This document shows, in pieces, positions 1 to 10,418 of a stretch of 64,000 nt of DNA; position 1 is the stretch's first letter; each line of letters starts with the position of its first letter. The DNA is taken from NCBI GenBank assembly GCA_030411725.1, contig MU839842.1, positions 558,001-622,000 of the forward strand, in the 5' to 3' direction. This stretch comes from Echria macrotheca (Eukaryota; Ascomycota; Sordariomycetes; Sordariales; Schizotheciaceae). The notes under the pieces were generated by a model. That model saw only the letters and a program-made list of their open reading frames with translations. It searched no databases and was not told where the DNA came from. The translations under genes and the position numbers were made by a program.

Positions 1-1
1 G

Positions 2-1798
2 TGCTCTCCGCGTGCAGCAGCCTCGTTAGGCTGGGTCCCTCCGCATTACCGCGCCCTCTTCCGGAAGCTCTTGAACCCCCTAGCTGCCTTCGAGTTCGAA
101 GTGAAGCAATACTGCTTCCGCCACTTGCCCGACTATGACCTGTTTTCGGCGGAGGAGGAGGAGGAGAGTCCGCTGGACATCAGCCCGGAAGAGGAGGAGG
201 GATCCAACAACACTCCACGGGATAGCGGTATCGGCTCCGACGTTCCGAGCCAGCCTAGCCCGTATCAACTGGAAAGCGAAAGCAGCTATGGCAATGTCAC
301 GACCGGCGGACCGGTCGAGACAGGCAAGAGTATGTCGGACGTCCACGTCCACCGGACGCTGGACTACATGTACCCGGCTCATGATGATATCCATTTCGCG
401 GCGAGATTGAGCCGCTTGCTCGATGAGAGATCTCCCGAGAATCTAGAAAGAAACGGAGCAGAGAATGTAAACGGTATAGCGGGGGTCGGAAGCGCGAGGG
501 AAAACGACAGAGAATCCATCACGTCGACCAACCAGGTCTGGAACGGATCAAGGCAACCAGGTTTCGCCGACCACACCATCCGAGTCTCGGACAGAAACAC
601 TCCCGGCAGGGTATCGGAATATGCGTTCAGGCCGAGTGAATCACCTGCCGGCAGAAACACATCGAAAGGCTATCAAAACCACCAGGTCGACAACCGGCCC
701 CCTCCCAAGCGGGTTCGTTCCGCAATCGACGATCCGGGTTTCCGTAGCACTGTCACGCCCCCAACCACGTTCAACGAGGGTGACAAGAGACGACGACGCA
801 TGAGCGAGGAAGAAAGCTCAGTCGTCAGCTCCCCCGAAGTCCCCCCGCTTTCGCCCGCCGAGGAACAGATGCTGGCGAGGGTGCTTGAGACGACCACCGA
901 CGCCATGGAGCACATGCGCGACTTTATGCTCGAGATCATGGACGTCTACCAACGTTCCAGACCATACAAAGCCGGGGGCAGGCAGGCCGGGCAGGAGCGA
1001 GACGAGCAGGAGCGGGACCAGGGTCAGGACCAGGCCGAACAGGACCAACCCGAGCAAGACCAACCCGAGCAGGACGAGGCAGAGTGGGAACAATCCTCGC
1101 AAAAGCAAGCCTACAAACACCTCTGCACCGAGCTACTCCCCCAATGCGACGACCACATCCCGCAGATGATCTCCTTCCTCCTCGAGCAGGCAAACAACTT
1201 CGCCGCCATCCTCGCCAGCCCGTCCTCAGAAGCAAGAGGCTCACCAGCCTGGTCCCGAACCATGACCGAGACCTTAACAATGTCAGGCGGCCAAGCTCCC
1301 CCTTCAGAGCCCAAGCCCACCAAGCCCACAAAGACCACCCCCAATCCTCCTCGGCAACGCGCCTCATCCGACGATACCCACTCTCTCACCGCCTCGTTGC
1401 GCTCACCCGCCCGCCATCTCCGGCGAGGCTACACGCGCGCCCGCATCCGGTTTCTTAGACGTCTCTCTCGGTATCCCGCGCTCGACAGCTTTACGCTCCG
1501 GTCGCTTACGAGGCTGGATGAGCAACTCCACCAGCAACAAACGCGGGATGCCGCAAGTCCTGCAGGTGGGGATGGGGGGGTTTCCGAGATGCGGGTCTGC
1601 GTGGCAGATATGGCGCGGGGGATTAGGGAAAGGCTTGGTCGGGCTATTGGGGTTGAGGATGTCGAGGGGCTCTCGCCTGTCTCGTCGTTGCCTGAAGGGG
1701 AAGATGGAGTTAGTGACGCTGTGGCTGGGAAGTACTCGGGAAGATATGGCGACGAAGAAGGAGCAGCACAGAAAAGCCAGTCCGGATTGAGAGGATGA
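2..1798 (+). CDS. Acidic low-complexity hypothetical protein, 5' end outside window
   Basis: The reading frame is open to the left edge, so the true start lies outside; the first in-frame codons encode CSPRAAASLGWVPPHYRALF, and no ATG supports a start near position 71. About 598 residues are visible. Near the beginning is a short hydrophobic/aromatic stretch (LNPLAAFEFEVKQYCFRHLP) followed by an acidic run (AEEEEESPLD). The middle is rich in Ser, Pro, Arg and charged residues. Around in-window residues 320-365 there is a Gln/Glu/Asp-rich stretch with the repeated unit EQDQP. The C-terminal third has an Arg-rich stretch (RRGYTRARIRFLRRLSRYP). No enzymatic or DNA-binding domain is recognised. 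The length of the open frame and absence of stops support a real gene. Its 3' end faces the convergent RING gene. A disordered scaffold or regulator is possible, but that is a guess. Confidence 0.65.
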   Translation, partial: CSPRAAASLGWVPPHYRALFRKLLNPLAAFEFEVKQYCFRHLPDYDLFSAEEEEESPLDISPEEEEGSNNTPRDSGIGSDVPSQPSPYQLESESSYGNVTTGGPVETGKSMSDVHVHRTLDYMYPAHDDIHFAARLSRLLDERSPENLERNGAENVNGIAGVGSARENDRESITSTNQVWNGSRQPGFADHTIRVSDRNTPGRVSEYAFRPSESPAGRNTSKGYQNHQVDNRPPPKRVRSAIDDPGFRSTVTPPTTFNEGDKRRRRMSEEESSVVSSPEVPPLSPAEEQMLARVLETTTDAMEHMRDFMLEIMDVYQRSRPYKAGGRQAGQERDEQERDQGQDQAEQDQPEQDQPEQDEAEWEQSSQKQAYKHLCTELLPQCDDHIPQMISFLLEQANNFAAILASPSSEARGSPAWSRTMTETLTMSGGQAPPSEPKPTKPTKTTPNPPRQRASSDDTHSLTASLRSPARHLRRGYTRARIRFLRRLSRYPALDSFTLRSLTRLDEQLHQQQTRDAASPAGGDGGVSEMRVCVADMARGIRERLGRAIGVEDVEGLSPVSSLPEGEDGVSDAVAGKYSGRYGDEEGAAQKSQSGLRG

Positions 1799-2544
1799 GA
1801 GGAAGGGAAGGGAGGAATGAGAGAAGGAGGGAGAAAAAAGAACGGAAAGCACCAACCAGCCCATGCGCCAACCGCGTAACCCAAAACCCAAAGCGCGCAA
1901 AGGGGCGTGAGCGGGAAATAAAGCGCACAAAATATCGATTCAAGAAAAACTCTTCAATTATCAGGCGGGGTGGGGTGTTGCGAAAGATGGAAGGGAGAAG
2001 CGGGTTGGCGGGTCATGGGTAGGAAATGGTCAGACGAGCGAGCAAGAGTGATGAGAGTGGGCGCGTTTGCTAGGTAGACTAGTTCTCGCCCGCCTGTTCA
2101 TGCTCCAACCCATCTTTGTGTTGATGCCATTGACATAGTTTCTCATCGTTCTCGCAAAAGCAGCTAGGTAGCCAGCAATAAGAGATGCCTTGTGCCCCAA
2201 ACACGTTCCAGCAATGTTCTTAGATCGCAGCAAACATCGCATCACGAGACGCTTGTGGGAATGACTGGCTTATTCTTCGCTAGCTAACTACCCATCGGTC
2301 AAGTCATGTCCCGTAGCAATTCTAGCACCGCGACATACCATGCAGAAGACCCATTCTATCACCAGATCCCAGAGCGCCAGATACAGACCAAGTATCATGA
2401 TTGCAAAGACCAGACCATGCGCGCCCATGCCAGAGTCAAAGCTCTTTCCTGCGAAGCCAGCCCCAAAACGCCAGCCCAGACCATCCCATGCAAGCCGTGC
2501 CAGTGTTCCTTGTGCCCTCGAGCCGCCATCCCAGCATCGCAGGT
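1799..2544. other. Intergenic, convergent 3' ends
   Basis: This lies between the stop of the left-edge gene and the stop of the minus-strand RING gene. It holds presumptive 3' UTRs. Short open frames are present on both strands but overlap each other and show no recognisable protein. No RNA gene or repeat was seen. Confidence 0.6.
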
Positions 2545-4235
2545 TTAGACAAACAGTCCAACCCAGGCACTCTTGGCCGTGACGTCACTATCGCAGCCGT
2601 CGACATTGCAGAACGTCTTTTTCTCCAGCTGGCGAAACTTTGTCTTGTGCATGTTCTTTGCTGTGACCTTGCGATCCTCGTAGCAGGCTCTGCAAAAGAC
2701 CTGTGGGGGGTTAGCGCCTTTCATGCTACACCACGCAGCCAACTCACATGTCCACACTCCTTGACAACCCAGAAGTGATGCTCCTCACGGTCTTTCTTGG
2801 TCCGGGCTTTCTTGGCAGGCGGTCCCTTGTCCTCGTCGGGATCGTACTTGAGTTCCTCATCGCAGTTGGGGCAGACAGCGACCTGGTCACTGGTGGTATT
2901 GCGGGTGAAGCCCTCTGGGGCAGGAGGCGGCGGGACATAGGGTGGCTTGGCCGCCCGATTGTTGTAGCCATTAGCTCCATAATTGAAATTGGGCAGGTTC
3001 TCCCCAAGCGGGTTGGGCACCGCCCGGTTGTTGTTGTTGTTGCGTGCTGCGTTCGGTCTCTCCATTTCCCCGGGTTGGCTCAGGATACGTTGAAACAAGC
3101 CAAATTCCAGACCGTTGCGGATATTCCATGTGCGACGCACAATGCCAAACAGGGCGTCGCCCACGCCTTGCGCCTCATCCTCATCGCGAAGGAGATCGAT
3201 GATGGCCTCGGCACGGTGTCTCTGGATTTCGAAAGCGGCGTGCCCGGGGCGGTTCCGCGGTGCGCGACGGGCGGGTGCCGGCTCGTCGTCATCCATGTTC
3301 GTCAAATCAATGACAGGGACCGGTGCCCCGAGGATGCTATTGTCTCTGCGTGCCAAAGAGGGCGTGGCGTTGTTGCGGCTTCGACCACCTCGGTTGCGAA
3401 TGTTGTTGTCCGGGTTAGGAAGGACCACCACGTCTCCTGGGCTGTCAGGCTCCTCCGTCAAGTCAATCACCGCAGCTCCTGATCCCGCTTCGGGGCCACC
3501 GGGGCCGCGCACTCGGTTGCCCCGACGGTTTCTTGCCCCGACTTCCATCTCCACGAGCTCGTCCCCGGGACTGGCAGGCTCTGCTTGACCTCTATGTCGT
3601 CGTTGGATCGGAGAAGGCGGGGCGCGCTGTCGACCGGCCGGTTGTGAGGAGTTGAGCGTTCTTTGGAGCTGTTCCCGGAACTGAACCAGCTCAGCGTGCT
3701 GTTGCCTGAGCCGGGTCGTCTGTTGTCGTATCTGGCCCCCGATTCTTTCGAGGGTTTCTTGGTCGAGTGCGGACGCGTCGTGATCGACTTGATCGACGAA
3801 CAAGGAATCGGGTGACGAAGGGATCTCGCTTCCGCTCTGGGAATGAATCGGCCAGTCAAATAATTGCACTCCCTCTCCTGATGATTGAGGACGCGACTCG
3901 CCAGCCTCAGAGTCGGAACGGGGTGCGGAATCCGAGGTGGGTTGCGAAGAAAGGCTTTGCCCTCTGAAAATATGTGCTGCAAGCGGGGAACCGATTGAGG
4001 CTTCCCACAGCCAGTTCGGCGCAGCCGGAAGATCTTCGTCTTCGTCGTTGTCGGCTCCAGAACCGTCGTCGACCGAATCGTCTAGCTCCGAATCGTCCAG
4101 CTCTGAATCGTCCAGCTCCGAATCGTCCAGCTCCAAATCGTCCACCTCCGAATCGTACAAGTCTACATAGTCTGGCTCTGAATCGTCTGGCTGGTTAGCG
4201 TCCGGCTCGTAAAACTCGATGCCCGAGTCGGCCAT
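2545..4235 (-). CDS. Slx5-like SUMO-targeted RING ubiquitin ligase subunit
   Basis: Two exons: 4235-2748 and 2700-2545, with a 47-nt intron (GTGAGT donor, GCTAAC branch, CCCACAG acceptor), giving 547 aa. The ATG at 4235 (MADSGIEFYEPD) is chosen; the frame opens further upstream only from a non-ATG codon. An acidic repeat of LDDSE units lies near residues 30-55. A helical, Gln-rich, possibly coiled segment is near 162-193. Two SUMO-interaction-type motifs, VIDLTEE (256-262) and VIDLTNM (308-314), are followed by acidic residues, and a weaker IIDLL occurs near 345. The C-terminal RING begins CPNC (455-458). Its core CGH|VFCRAC is split by the intron, and it ends CNVDGC and AWVGLFV. SIMs plus RING is the architecture of SUMO-targeted ubiquitin ligases (Slx5/Slx8, Rfp1/2), which ubiquitylate sumoylated nuclear proteins. 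The family call is inference from architecture. Fungal relatives are sometimes named cell cycle control protein. Confidence 0.82.
4066..4160. repeat. 15-bp coding minisatellite in the acidic N-terminus
   Basis: On the plus strand the unit GAATCGTCCAGCTCC recurs with small changes. On the minus strand it encodes repeated ELDDS within the RING gene. Units preserve frame, so copy-number changes would lengthen or shorten the acidic stretch without breaking the protein. Confidence 0.8.
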
Positions 4236-5020
4236 CGCAAGGGGATTCGGGGGTTCGGGGATGCTATCAATATGTATAAAGCATCCCAAACGTCGCTTCG
4301 CTCGCTGTGGTTTACTGGTGGCGACAAAGACAATCGGTCCGCTCCACGGCTGCGGCGGGGCAGCGAAAAAGCCCAGCTCCAGTGGCCGCAGCGCGTTGGA
4401 TAGCGGTACAAGGTCAGTCGAGGAGCACCCAAGGTACCCAAGGTCAAAGGCGGCAGCGGAGGGAGGTTGTCGAGGGAGGTTGCCGAGGGAAGTTGTCGAG
4501 GGAGATGTTGTGGTTGTCTTGCTGTGGTACTGACGGCGTTATCCCCGTCCGCTCCCAAGGAACTGTTTGCCGCTCACACCCCTGCTTATTTTGCCTCTGT
4601 GCGTCAGCGACAGGGATCGGGTGCACCGTCCTCGCTGCCCAATCCTTGCCCGCTCGCAGTGCGAGCGCCAACAGACGCGGGGCAGAAAACACTGTGCAAT
4701 TACTGTGATGAATTAGATGTTCTGCGTAGCCACGTGACTGCGAGCAAACCTCGAAAAGAAGCAAAGAAAAGGCAGAAAAGCACAGAATCTGGCACTGAAG
4801 GGCAGAAGGGACGTGGGGCTCGGGGAATGCATCCCAATTCAGAGGAAGTATAATCTGCACCAACAAAACACTCCTAGCCCCGACGCGAGTTTCGAGGTAT
4901 CATTTTGTCCGAACCAACCGCCAAAGCTAAGGTCACTAAATGCGCAAACCGCCTATTTTACATGCCATCACAAGCGATACCCCTCTCGACCCTCGCCTCC
5001 AACCGATAAGCGGGCGAAGC
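4236..5020. promoter_or_regulatory. Upstream region of the Slx5-like gene and 3' end of PRP19
   Basis: This 785-bp spacer carries the presumed promoter and 5' leader of the minus-strand RING gene and the 3' UTR of PRP19. Positions 4461-4510 hold a short tandem repeat with a 13-bp unit (GGGAGGTTGTCGA and variants, almost four copies). No convincing gene was seen. Confidence 0.55.
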
Positions 5021-6651
5021 TCATTCTATCGCAGCTCCTTCGAAAACAGATGCAACGCCGTCCTTGTTGACTGTAACCAGTGATTTTGCAGACTCTCCCC
5101 ACGATAGCGCAACACCAGCGACGCTAGACCGCAGCGGTTCAGCCCATGCCTTTGACTTCTTCGTGTACTGCTGAACCGTGATGCCCGCGGAACCTGCCGT
5201 GGCAAGGAACTGTCCGCTGTAGTCCCATGCCAGCGCCTGTGCGTCGCCCGTCTGCAGCTCCTTTGCCCGAGCCGCTTCCCCGTCCTTGCGCAGATCGAAG
5301 ATAACGACAGTTGACTGGCCTTTCCCAGAGGCAGCGAACCAGAAGCCATTCTCCGAGAAGGTGATTGCCTGAACGGGTGACCCGAGGGCGAAGCTCGTGG
5401 CTTCTTGGCCATTAGTGGTGTGGAAGACCTTGATGTCGCCTCCTTGCGTGCCGGCGGCGAAAAGATGGCCATCGGGGTGGAAGGCACACGCCGTGAGGGC
5501 TGAAATGGTCAGCAGCTTGCCTGGTCGTGAACCGGAGATAGCACCTACCTGCATCTGTGAAGACACGAGACACACGCTCCGAGGTCTCGAGATCATAGAA
5601 GACAAAGCTCTTGTCTGCCCCGACAGACGCCAGAATCCGTTTCCCAGGATGCAGCGCCAACCCAGTTGCGGCGCCGGCGTGGCTAGGGAATGTCGCAGTC
5701 TCGCTACCACTCTCAAAGACCTTGACCGATCCCTTGGCCGTTGCGACAGTGACCTTTGCTCCGACCCAGACGGTGGCTGTGACGGGCTCGTCGATATTCA
5801 GCGACCGTTCCACCTTGCCTGCCTCTATCGACCAAATGTCCAGCTTGCCATCCAGGCCACCGATGGCCGCGTAGTTGGACTGTACAGCCAAGGACGAGGC
5901 ATGGGCGACAGAAAGGTCTGTGATTGTAGTTTGTTGGAGAGATGCCACCTCTTCGGATGTAGCCCATCCTTTTGGGACAGGCCGCCTCTTGCGGCCATCC
6001 GTCAATCTGACTTGTGTTAGTGATGATCCGCGCCACGGTTGCGACAACATACTGAGATTGGAGCTCCTCCACATGCGCCACCAGCGCCTCTGGGAGAGTA
6101 TCGCTGTCCACGGCCATGGCATCATTCGCAGCGGAGCCACCTGCTGGGGCGACTGTTACTTGTGAGAGAGCGGCGCGCGCCTCGTCCCGTTCTCGGGTCA
6201 ATCGCGCAATAACTCGAACAGCCGCATCGTGTTGGTAGAGTGCCGTCGCGAGCTCCTCCCTTGTCCGGGCTAGCTGCTCCTTTGTATTGTATGACTCCAG
6301 CACCAGGGCATCCCACTCGTCTTGGAACGCCTTGAGGAGCGATGGGAGAGATGTGAAATTGGGAGGGCGCGGTCGAACGACGCGGCTGGTCTTGATCTCG
6401 AGCAAGTCGTCTGGGTGTAGTTCATCGTCGGTGCCGGGCTCTTTGCCATTCTCTTCGATGTATTTGAGGATCAAGCGCTTCTCGAAGACCGTTCCTGTGC
6501 GGGTTAGCCAGCGCTCGACGGCGCGACAAACCGTCACTCACCCGTCTTCCTCGAGACCACAGGCTCCTCGGGGATCTCTCCTGATACTGCAGAACTGTCA
6601 GCAAAGACCCAATCAAGCCCCATAATACGGTGACATACGTGCGCAAAGCAT
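5021..6651 (-). CDS. PRP19: Pre-mRNA-processing factor 19 (U-box/WD40 E3 ligase)
   Basis: Five exons: 6651-6639, 6586-6542, 6494-6053, 6006-5549 and 5499-5021. They are separated by introns of 46-52 nt, several with GCTAAC/CTAAC branch sites, giving 478 aa. The first coding exon is only 13 nt. The joined N-terminus MLCALSGEIPEEPVVSRKTG, then TVFEKRLILKYI, is the Prp19 U-box. Next come the linker with DDLLEIK, the PNFTSLPSLLKAFQDEWDAL segment and the coiled-coil tetramerisation region (about residues 70-140). The second half is a WD40 propeller (for example YAAIGGLDGKLDIWS, GDIKVFHTTNGQ). Prp19 is the core ubiquitin ligase of the NineTeen complex that activates the spliceosome and also acts in DNA repair (established for the family). 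All splice joins keep frame and restore conserved sequence, so the model is strong. Confidence 0.95.
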
Positions 6652-7342
6652 GATGGCGTGTGAGTTGTAATGGTGGTCGGGATGTGCTGTGTCGCGTTCG
6701 CCTTGGAGAGCTTCAACTTTTTCGAACCGACCAGCCTGCAGCACGGGCCGCCGCGTCGACGTGCCTTCACCGCGGTGAGAAAAGTGGGTCCTGAGCCCCG
6801 CCAGCACGTTCTCCCGCACGAATGCCCTCGACGTCCTCACAGATTTCAACAATCTGGATCTGGTTCAATCGTGTGCGATCCAATTATTCCAGCGGGCGCC
6901 ACATGCATCCCGCAGCCGAGAACGTCATCTGTCTTTACGTCCGAAATGCCTCGAATGACACATGGGCCCTAGTCCATTTTCGCGTCATCATACTGACAGC
7001 CTACCAGCGAGCAACCTCGCAAACGAGATGACGGTGACGAGGAGGCTGCATTCGTGAAGCAACGGGACTATGGACAAGCGGCTTCAGATCGGACGGCAAT
7101 CTGACACCATCCGGCGTCCAACCTTGGGCTGAGCACTCGATTCACGAGACGCTCGGTCTTCGAGCGGACTAAACACTCGGAACGCGGAAGAGAAGGCGCA
7201 GCATTGCTACCAGAAGTGGCTGTAACTGACTCTTCACAGCCGCAAGAAACACACCCAAACAGCCGAAGGTCTCAGAAGTGTGGACAGGTATTACGGATAG
7301 AAGAGCCTTGCGACCCGTGAACTACATCCTCTGAACGACGCC
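6652..7342. promoter_or_regulatory. PRP19 upstream region / 3' end of the PhzF-like gene
   Basis: About 690 bp between the PRP19 start and the stop of the next minus-strand gene. It should hold the PRP19 promoter and leader. No conserved open frame, RNA gene or repeat was seen. Confidence 0.5.
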
Positions 7343-8326
7343 TCAAACGGAAATGGATCCGTTCATGACGACCACGGCTTTCCCGCCCATATACAGCCCC
7401 TTGATCTTGATCTCGCCGTTCTCCTCCTTCGCAACCGCCTGGATAGCGATGTCACTCTTGCGGCCCATCTCGACACCTTGGGTGATGGAGAAGTTGGCTC
7501 CTTCCAATGCTCTCCCGGTGATGGTCAAATAACTGGAAAGCGCACATGCGGCGCTTCCCGTAGCCGGATCCTCGAAGCCCGGCTCAACACTCCGGGTCCG
7601 GATCTTCCAATCCCGACTGCCATCGGGTTGCCGTGACTCATCCGTCACCACGTAGTAGTACCTAAATACCACGGTCTCGCCCTCATCGAGCAAGCCAGGC
7701 ACCTTTTTGAACTCGAGCTTTTTCGGCGACACTCGGGCGAGCTCCTCCAGACTCTGGAGCCGGACCAGGGAAAAGCTCAGGCCCTTGACGATGTCCACCA
7801 CGGGGGCGTGGAGCTCGGCACTCTTGACTGCTTCGTCGTCAGACAAGCCGGCCTGGATCATGGCGGCGACATCTGCCGATGCCGAATCGAGGACTTTTCC
7901 GAGGGTCCCCTTGTGAATGTGCACCGCCTGCGGTATGGTCGCCCTCACAGCGCCATCCTCCAAGGCCTGGATTGGGATGGGGCCAGCCTTGGTGAGCAGC
8001 GTGTCGACATGGGTCCAGCCTAGATGGCGGAGAACCAAGTATGTCGAGCCGATGGTAGGATGTCCAGCGAACGGCAGCTCGGCCGTTGTCAGGAAGATAT
8101 CGATCCGTCGGGTAGAGGAGCTCGCGTTTGGTTCGCTGTCGAGCGTGTGCAGAAATACAGTCTCGGAGAGGTTGAACTCGCGCGCGACGCGCTGCTTCGT
8201 CTCCTGGCTGATGACCGTGCCAGCGGGAATGAAGACGACGGCCAGCGGGTTGCCGAGGAAGCGTGTGTCGGTGAAGACATCGAGCGTAACGAAGTCGAGC
8301 TTGAGGGGGGCCGTCTGTGATGCCAT
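7343..8326 (-). CDS. PhzF family isomerase/epimerase-like protein
   Basis: A single exon of 327 aa beginning with ATG at 8326 (MASQTAPLKLDFVTLDVF). The phenazine biosynthesis-like (PhzC/PhzF) fold is indicated by three signatures: FTDTRFLGNPLAVV near residues 18-31, FNLSETVFL with the family catalytic Glu at 55, and GHPTIGS at 86-92. The second-half signature DPATGSAACALSSYL at 251-265 mirrors the first. The length matches the family's two-lobed, diaminopimelate-epimerase-like fold. Characterised members isomerise phenazine precursors, but most fungal members have unknown substrates. There are no phenazine genes nearby, so a phenazine role is not implied. The upstream spacer is shared with the divergent secreted-protein gene at 10049. 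Confidence 0.9.
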   Translation of the reverse strand: MASQTAPLKLDFVTLDVFTDTRFLGNPLAVVFIPAGTVISQETKQRVAREFNLSETVFLHTLDSEPNASSSTRRIDIFLTTAELPFAGHPTIGSTYLVLRHLGWTHVDTLLTKAGPIPIQALEDGAVRATIPQAVHIHKGTLGKVLDSASADVAAMIQAGLSDDEAVKSAELHAPVVDIVKGLSFSLVRLQSLEELARVSPKKLEFKKVPGLLDEGETVVFRYYYVVTDESRQPDGSRDWKIRTRSVEPGFEDPATGSAACALSSYLTITGRALEGANFSITQGVEMGRKSDIAIQAVAKEENGEIKIKGLYMGGKAVVVMNGSISV

Positions 8327-10048
8327 TGTGACAACTTGAGTGAGTCGGTTGGTGACACCTGTTGGTCCTGTTTGGTCTTTCGGGACGAGGTCTCAATATC
8401 TATCAGATCTCGGTGCGACTCACACTGAGTCACGTCCAATCCCCGTTGCAGTGGATGCGTGCGGGGTTATGCTGGATGTCACTGAACTCGGCACGAAGGG
8501 CGCGGACCACATGTCGGTGGCATCCATGATCCCTTGAGCATTGAGCCCTGCGAGCATGAGGTTGTAGATGGCCTGCTGCGGAGCCAGACATGTGCTGGTG
8601 TCGATGGTGTTGGGAATATTTTCTAGCTCCCCGGATATCAGTTCAAGATTTCTCTGTCCAAGGTCTAGCTTCAGCAGCTATTGTGCCCTGCCTTCCGTGG
8701 TATGCTTTGACATCCTAGGGGGGCCGAAGTGTGTAAGTCTCGACGCAAGGGTAAGTAGGTACCGAGAGACCCGCAAGAAGTCGTCTCTGAGGTAATGTAC
8801 CTACCTTGGACTTGACAAGCCTCCCGTCTGCAGCACCGCAGCGGTGGGTGAGAAGTGGACCTAGCCCTATCTCCCAGAATTTCCAGCCTCCTCGGCCATT
8901 ATCACTACATACAGAAAACAGAAAAGTAGATTCAACGTTTTCCCTATTGTGCTCACAAACCAAAGTCGAGACGGAATTTGCAAGCAAGGCACCTCCTCCC
9001 CAACGACCAATGGCCCAGCTGTCAATCTTCGAATTCGCCATCTTCACATGGCCAGCAGAATCCAACAGAACCAAGACACGCGCAGATCATAACAAATGGA
9101 CTCGGGGGGTATGTATAAAAATAGTTCATCCTCGGGATGGGATGGAAAAGTACCTACCAATAATGTCAGGAAATAGCAATCGAGAATTGAGGGTGGGTGG
9201 GTTACAGATCCACGTGGTTTGGTTCTTGGTTCTTCCCGAGGTGACTTACCTACGAGGTGACCTACAAGGTGACGAGGTGCTGTGTTGGGGTGTTTGGCGT
9301 GTTTGGCGTGTACAAACATAGGTAACAAACCCAGCTTTAGAGGTTCTCATCTGGCGCTGGGATCGGATGATTTGGTCATTTTTGTGAACGTGGATATTTC
9401 ATCCGGTATATATGGCATGGCATGTGATGCTTGGGAAGGTATCTTTTTATTCTTTTGAAGATATTGTAGGTAGGTGGCAGGTGTGTAGAATAGGTAGGTC
9501 AACAATTGTTTGCCCCCTTGTTGGCCCAAGTCCCCAGACTCGGAGAGTTTGTGGCCCCGTTGCGTCGGTTTCGTCCGTTGGGTACCATCAATGTTTGTCT
9601 TGTTTGTTTCAAGTATTCTTTCGTTGGGTGGGTTTATATTGGAGAGGAAATGTTTGCCTCCCACACTCGTCTGTTCCTCGTCGTTGGGAAACCAATCCCG
9701 ACGAGGCGGGTCCTACGTCATATTTTCAATTCTATCGGATGGATCTGATTTGTTGGGTGTGTGTTGTTTCATATTGGGGAGATATTCGGACGATTTGTTC
9801 CCTTTTGATTTGGGATGAGATTTCACACTTGATCACGTATGAGAACCCTCGCGGCTGGTTTACTGGTATTGAAGGGTATAAATATTTCTTAAATTCCCCG
9901 GTATCTTCCTTCTTACCACTTCTGAATCATCAGTTTCTTCCTCGCTTCCTCGACTCCAACTTCGACTCCTACACTTCTCCCTCCTCGACGAGCCAACCCA
10001 ACCTTGATTCACCAAACTTATATACTTCGCTCCCTTCGTATATCCAAG
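8327..10048. promoter_or_regulatory. Divergent promoter region rich in TAGGTA/TACCTA motifs
   Basis: A 1.7-kb spacer between two divergent genes. Between about 8750 and 9500 the short motif TAGGTA or its complement TACCTA recurs many times, for example near 8755, 8798, 9150, 9248, 9468 and 9492. The right end carries the promoter of the secreted-protein gene. Open frames here have no recognisable product. Confidence 0.55.
9877..9884 (+). promoter_or_regulatory. TATA box for the small secreted protein gene
   Basis: TATAAATA lies 165-172 bp before the ATG at 10049, followed by a pyrimidine-rich leader with TTCTTCC and CTTCC runs. A strong TATA box fits a highly expressed or inducible gene; the start site is not determined. 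Confidence 0.6.
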
Positions 10049-10418
10049 ATGTATACCTCAGCTACATCCCTCCTCAAGACGGTCTGCATCCTAGGCCTCG
10101 TCCTCCCCGCCGCACTCGCCGCCCCGTTCTCGGGAACCGTCAACGGTATGTTACCCCCACTCCCCCTCACAGGATATTCACTAATAGACAACAAGAGCAC
10201 ACAAAGCTCCAGGCCAAGGATGACCACCCCACGTGTGGAAGCAACGACGACTGTGTGCAGTGGGGTATTCAGCGCTGCGGTGATCCGTTCACGCTCGGCG
10301 TCTGTGTTAACGGGTAGGTCCTTTTCTCCCCCTTCTCCTTCCTATGTGTCTTGTGGGGAGATTGAACGAATGCTAATGGGTGAAAAGACGTTGCTGTGCT
10401 CCCTGCGAGGGATGCTAG
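10049..10418 (+). CDS. Small secreted cysteine-rich protein (8 mature cysteines)
   Basis: No single reading frame shows this gene; it appears only after splicing. Exons are 10049-10145, 10196-10313 and 10388-10418. Donors are GTATGT and GTAGGT. The first acceptor follows CACTAATAGACAACAAG and the second follows GAATGCTAATGGGTGAAAAG, both with CTAAT-type branch sites. The product is 81 aa. The signal peptide is clear: a basic residue at K10, a hydrophobic core (CILGLVLPAALA) and an APF cleavage area near residues 24-26. The mature part holds Cys in the order HPTC, DDC, QRC, GVC, RCC, PC and GC-stop. The last four cysteines come from the micro-exon, where splicing gives NGRCCAPCEGC before the stop. 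The eight-cysteine compact shape is typical of effector-like or antimicrobial secreted peptides. I recognise no family, and its function is unknown. If the second intron is retained, the protein ends at a TAG at 10315. Confidence 0.75.

Noticed and set aside
7343..10418. PhzF-like gene and neighbours as a phenazine or secondary-metabolite cluster
   Set aside because: No other biosynthetic enzymes (synthase, P450, methyltransferase, transporter) are nearby; fungal PhzF-like genes are common without such clusters.
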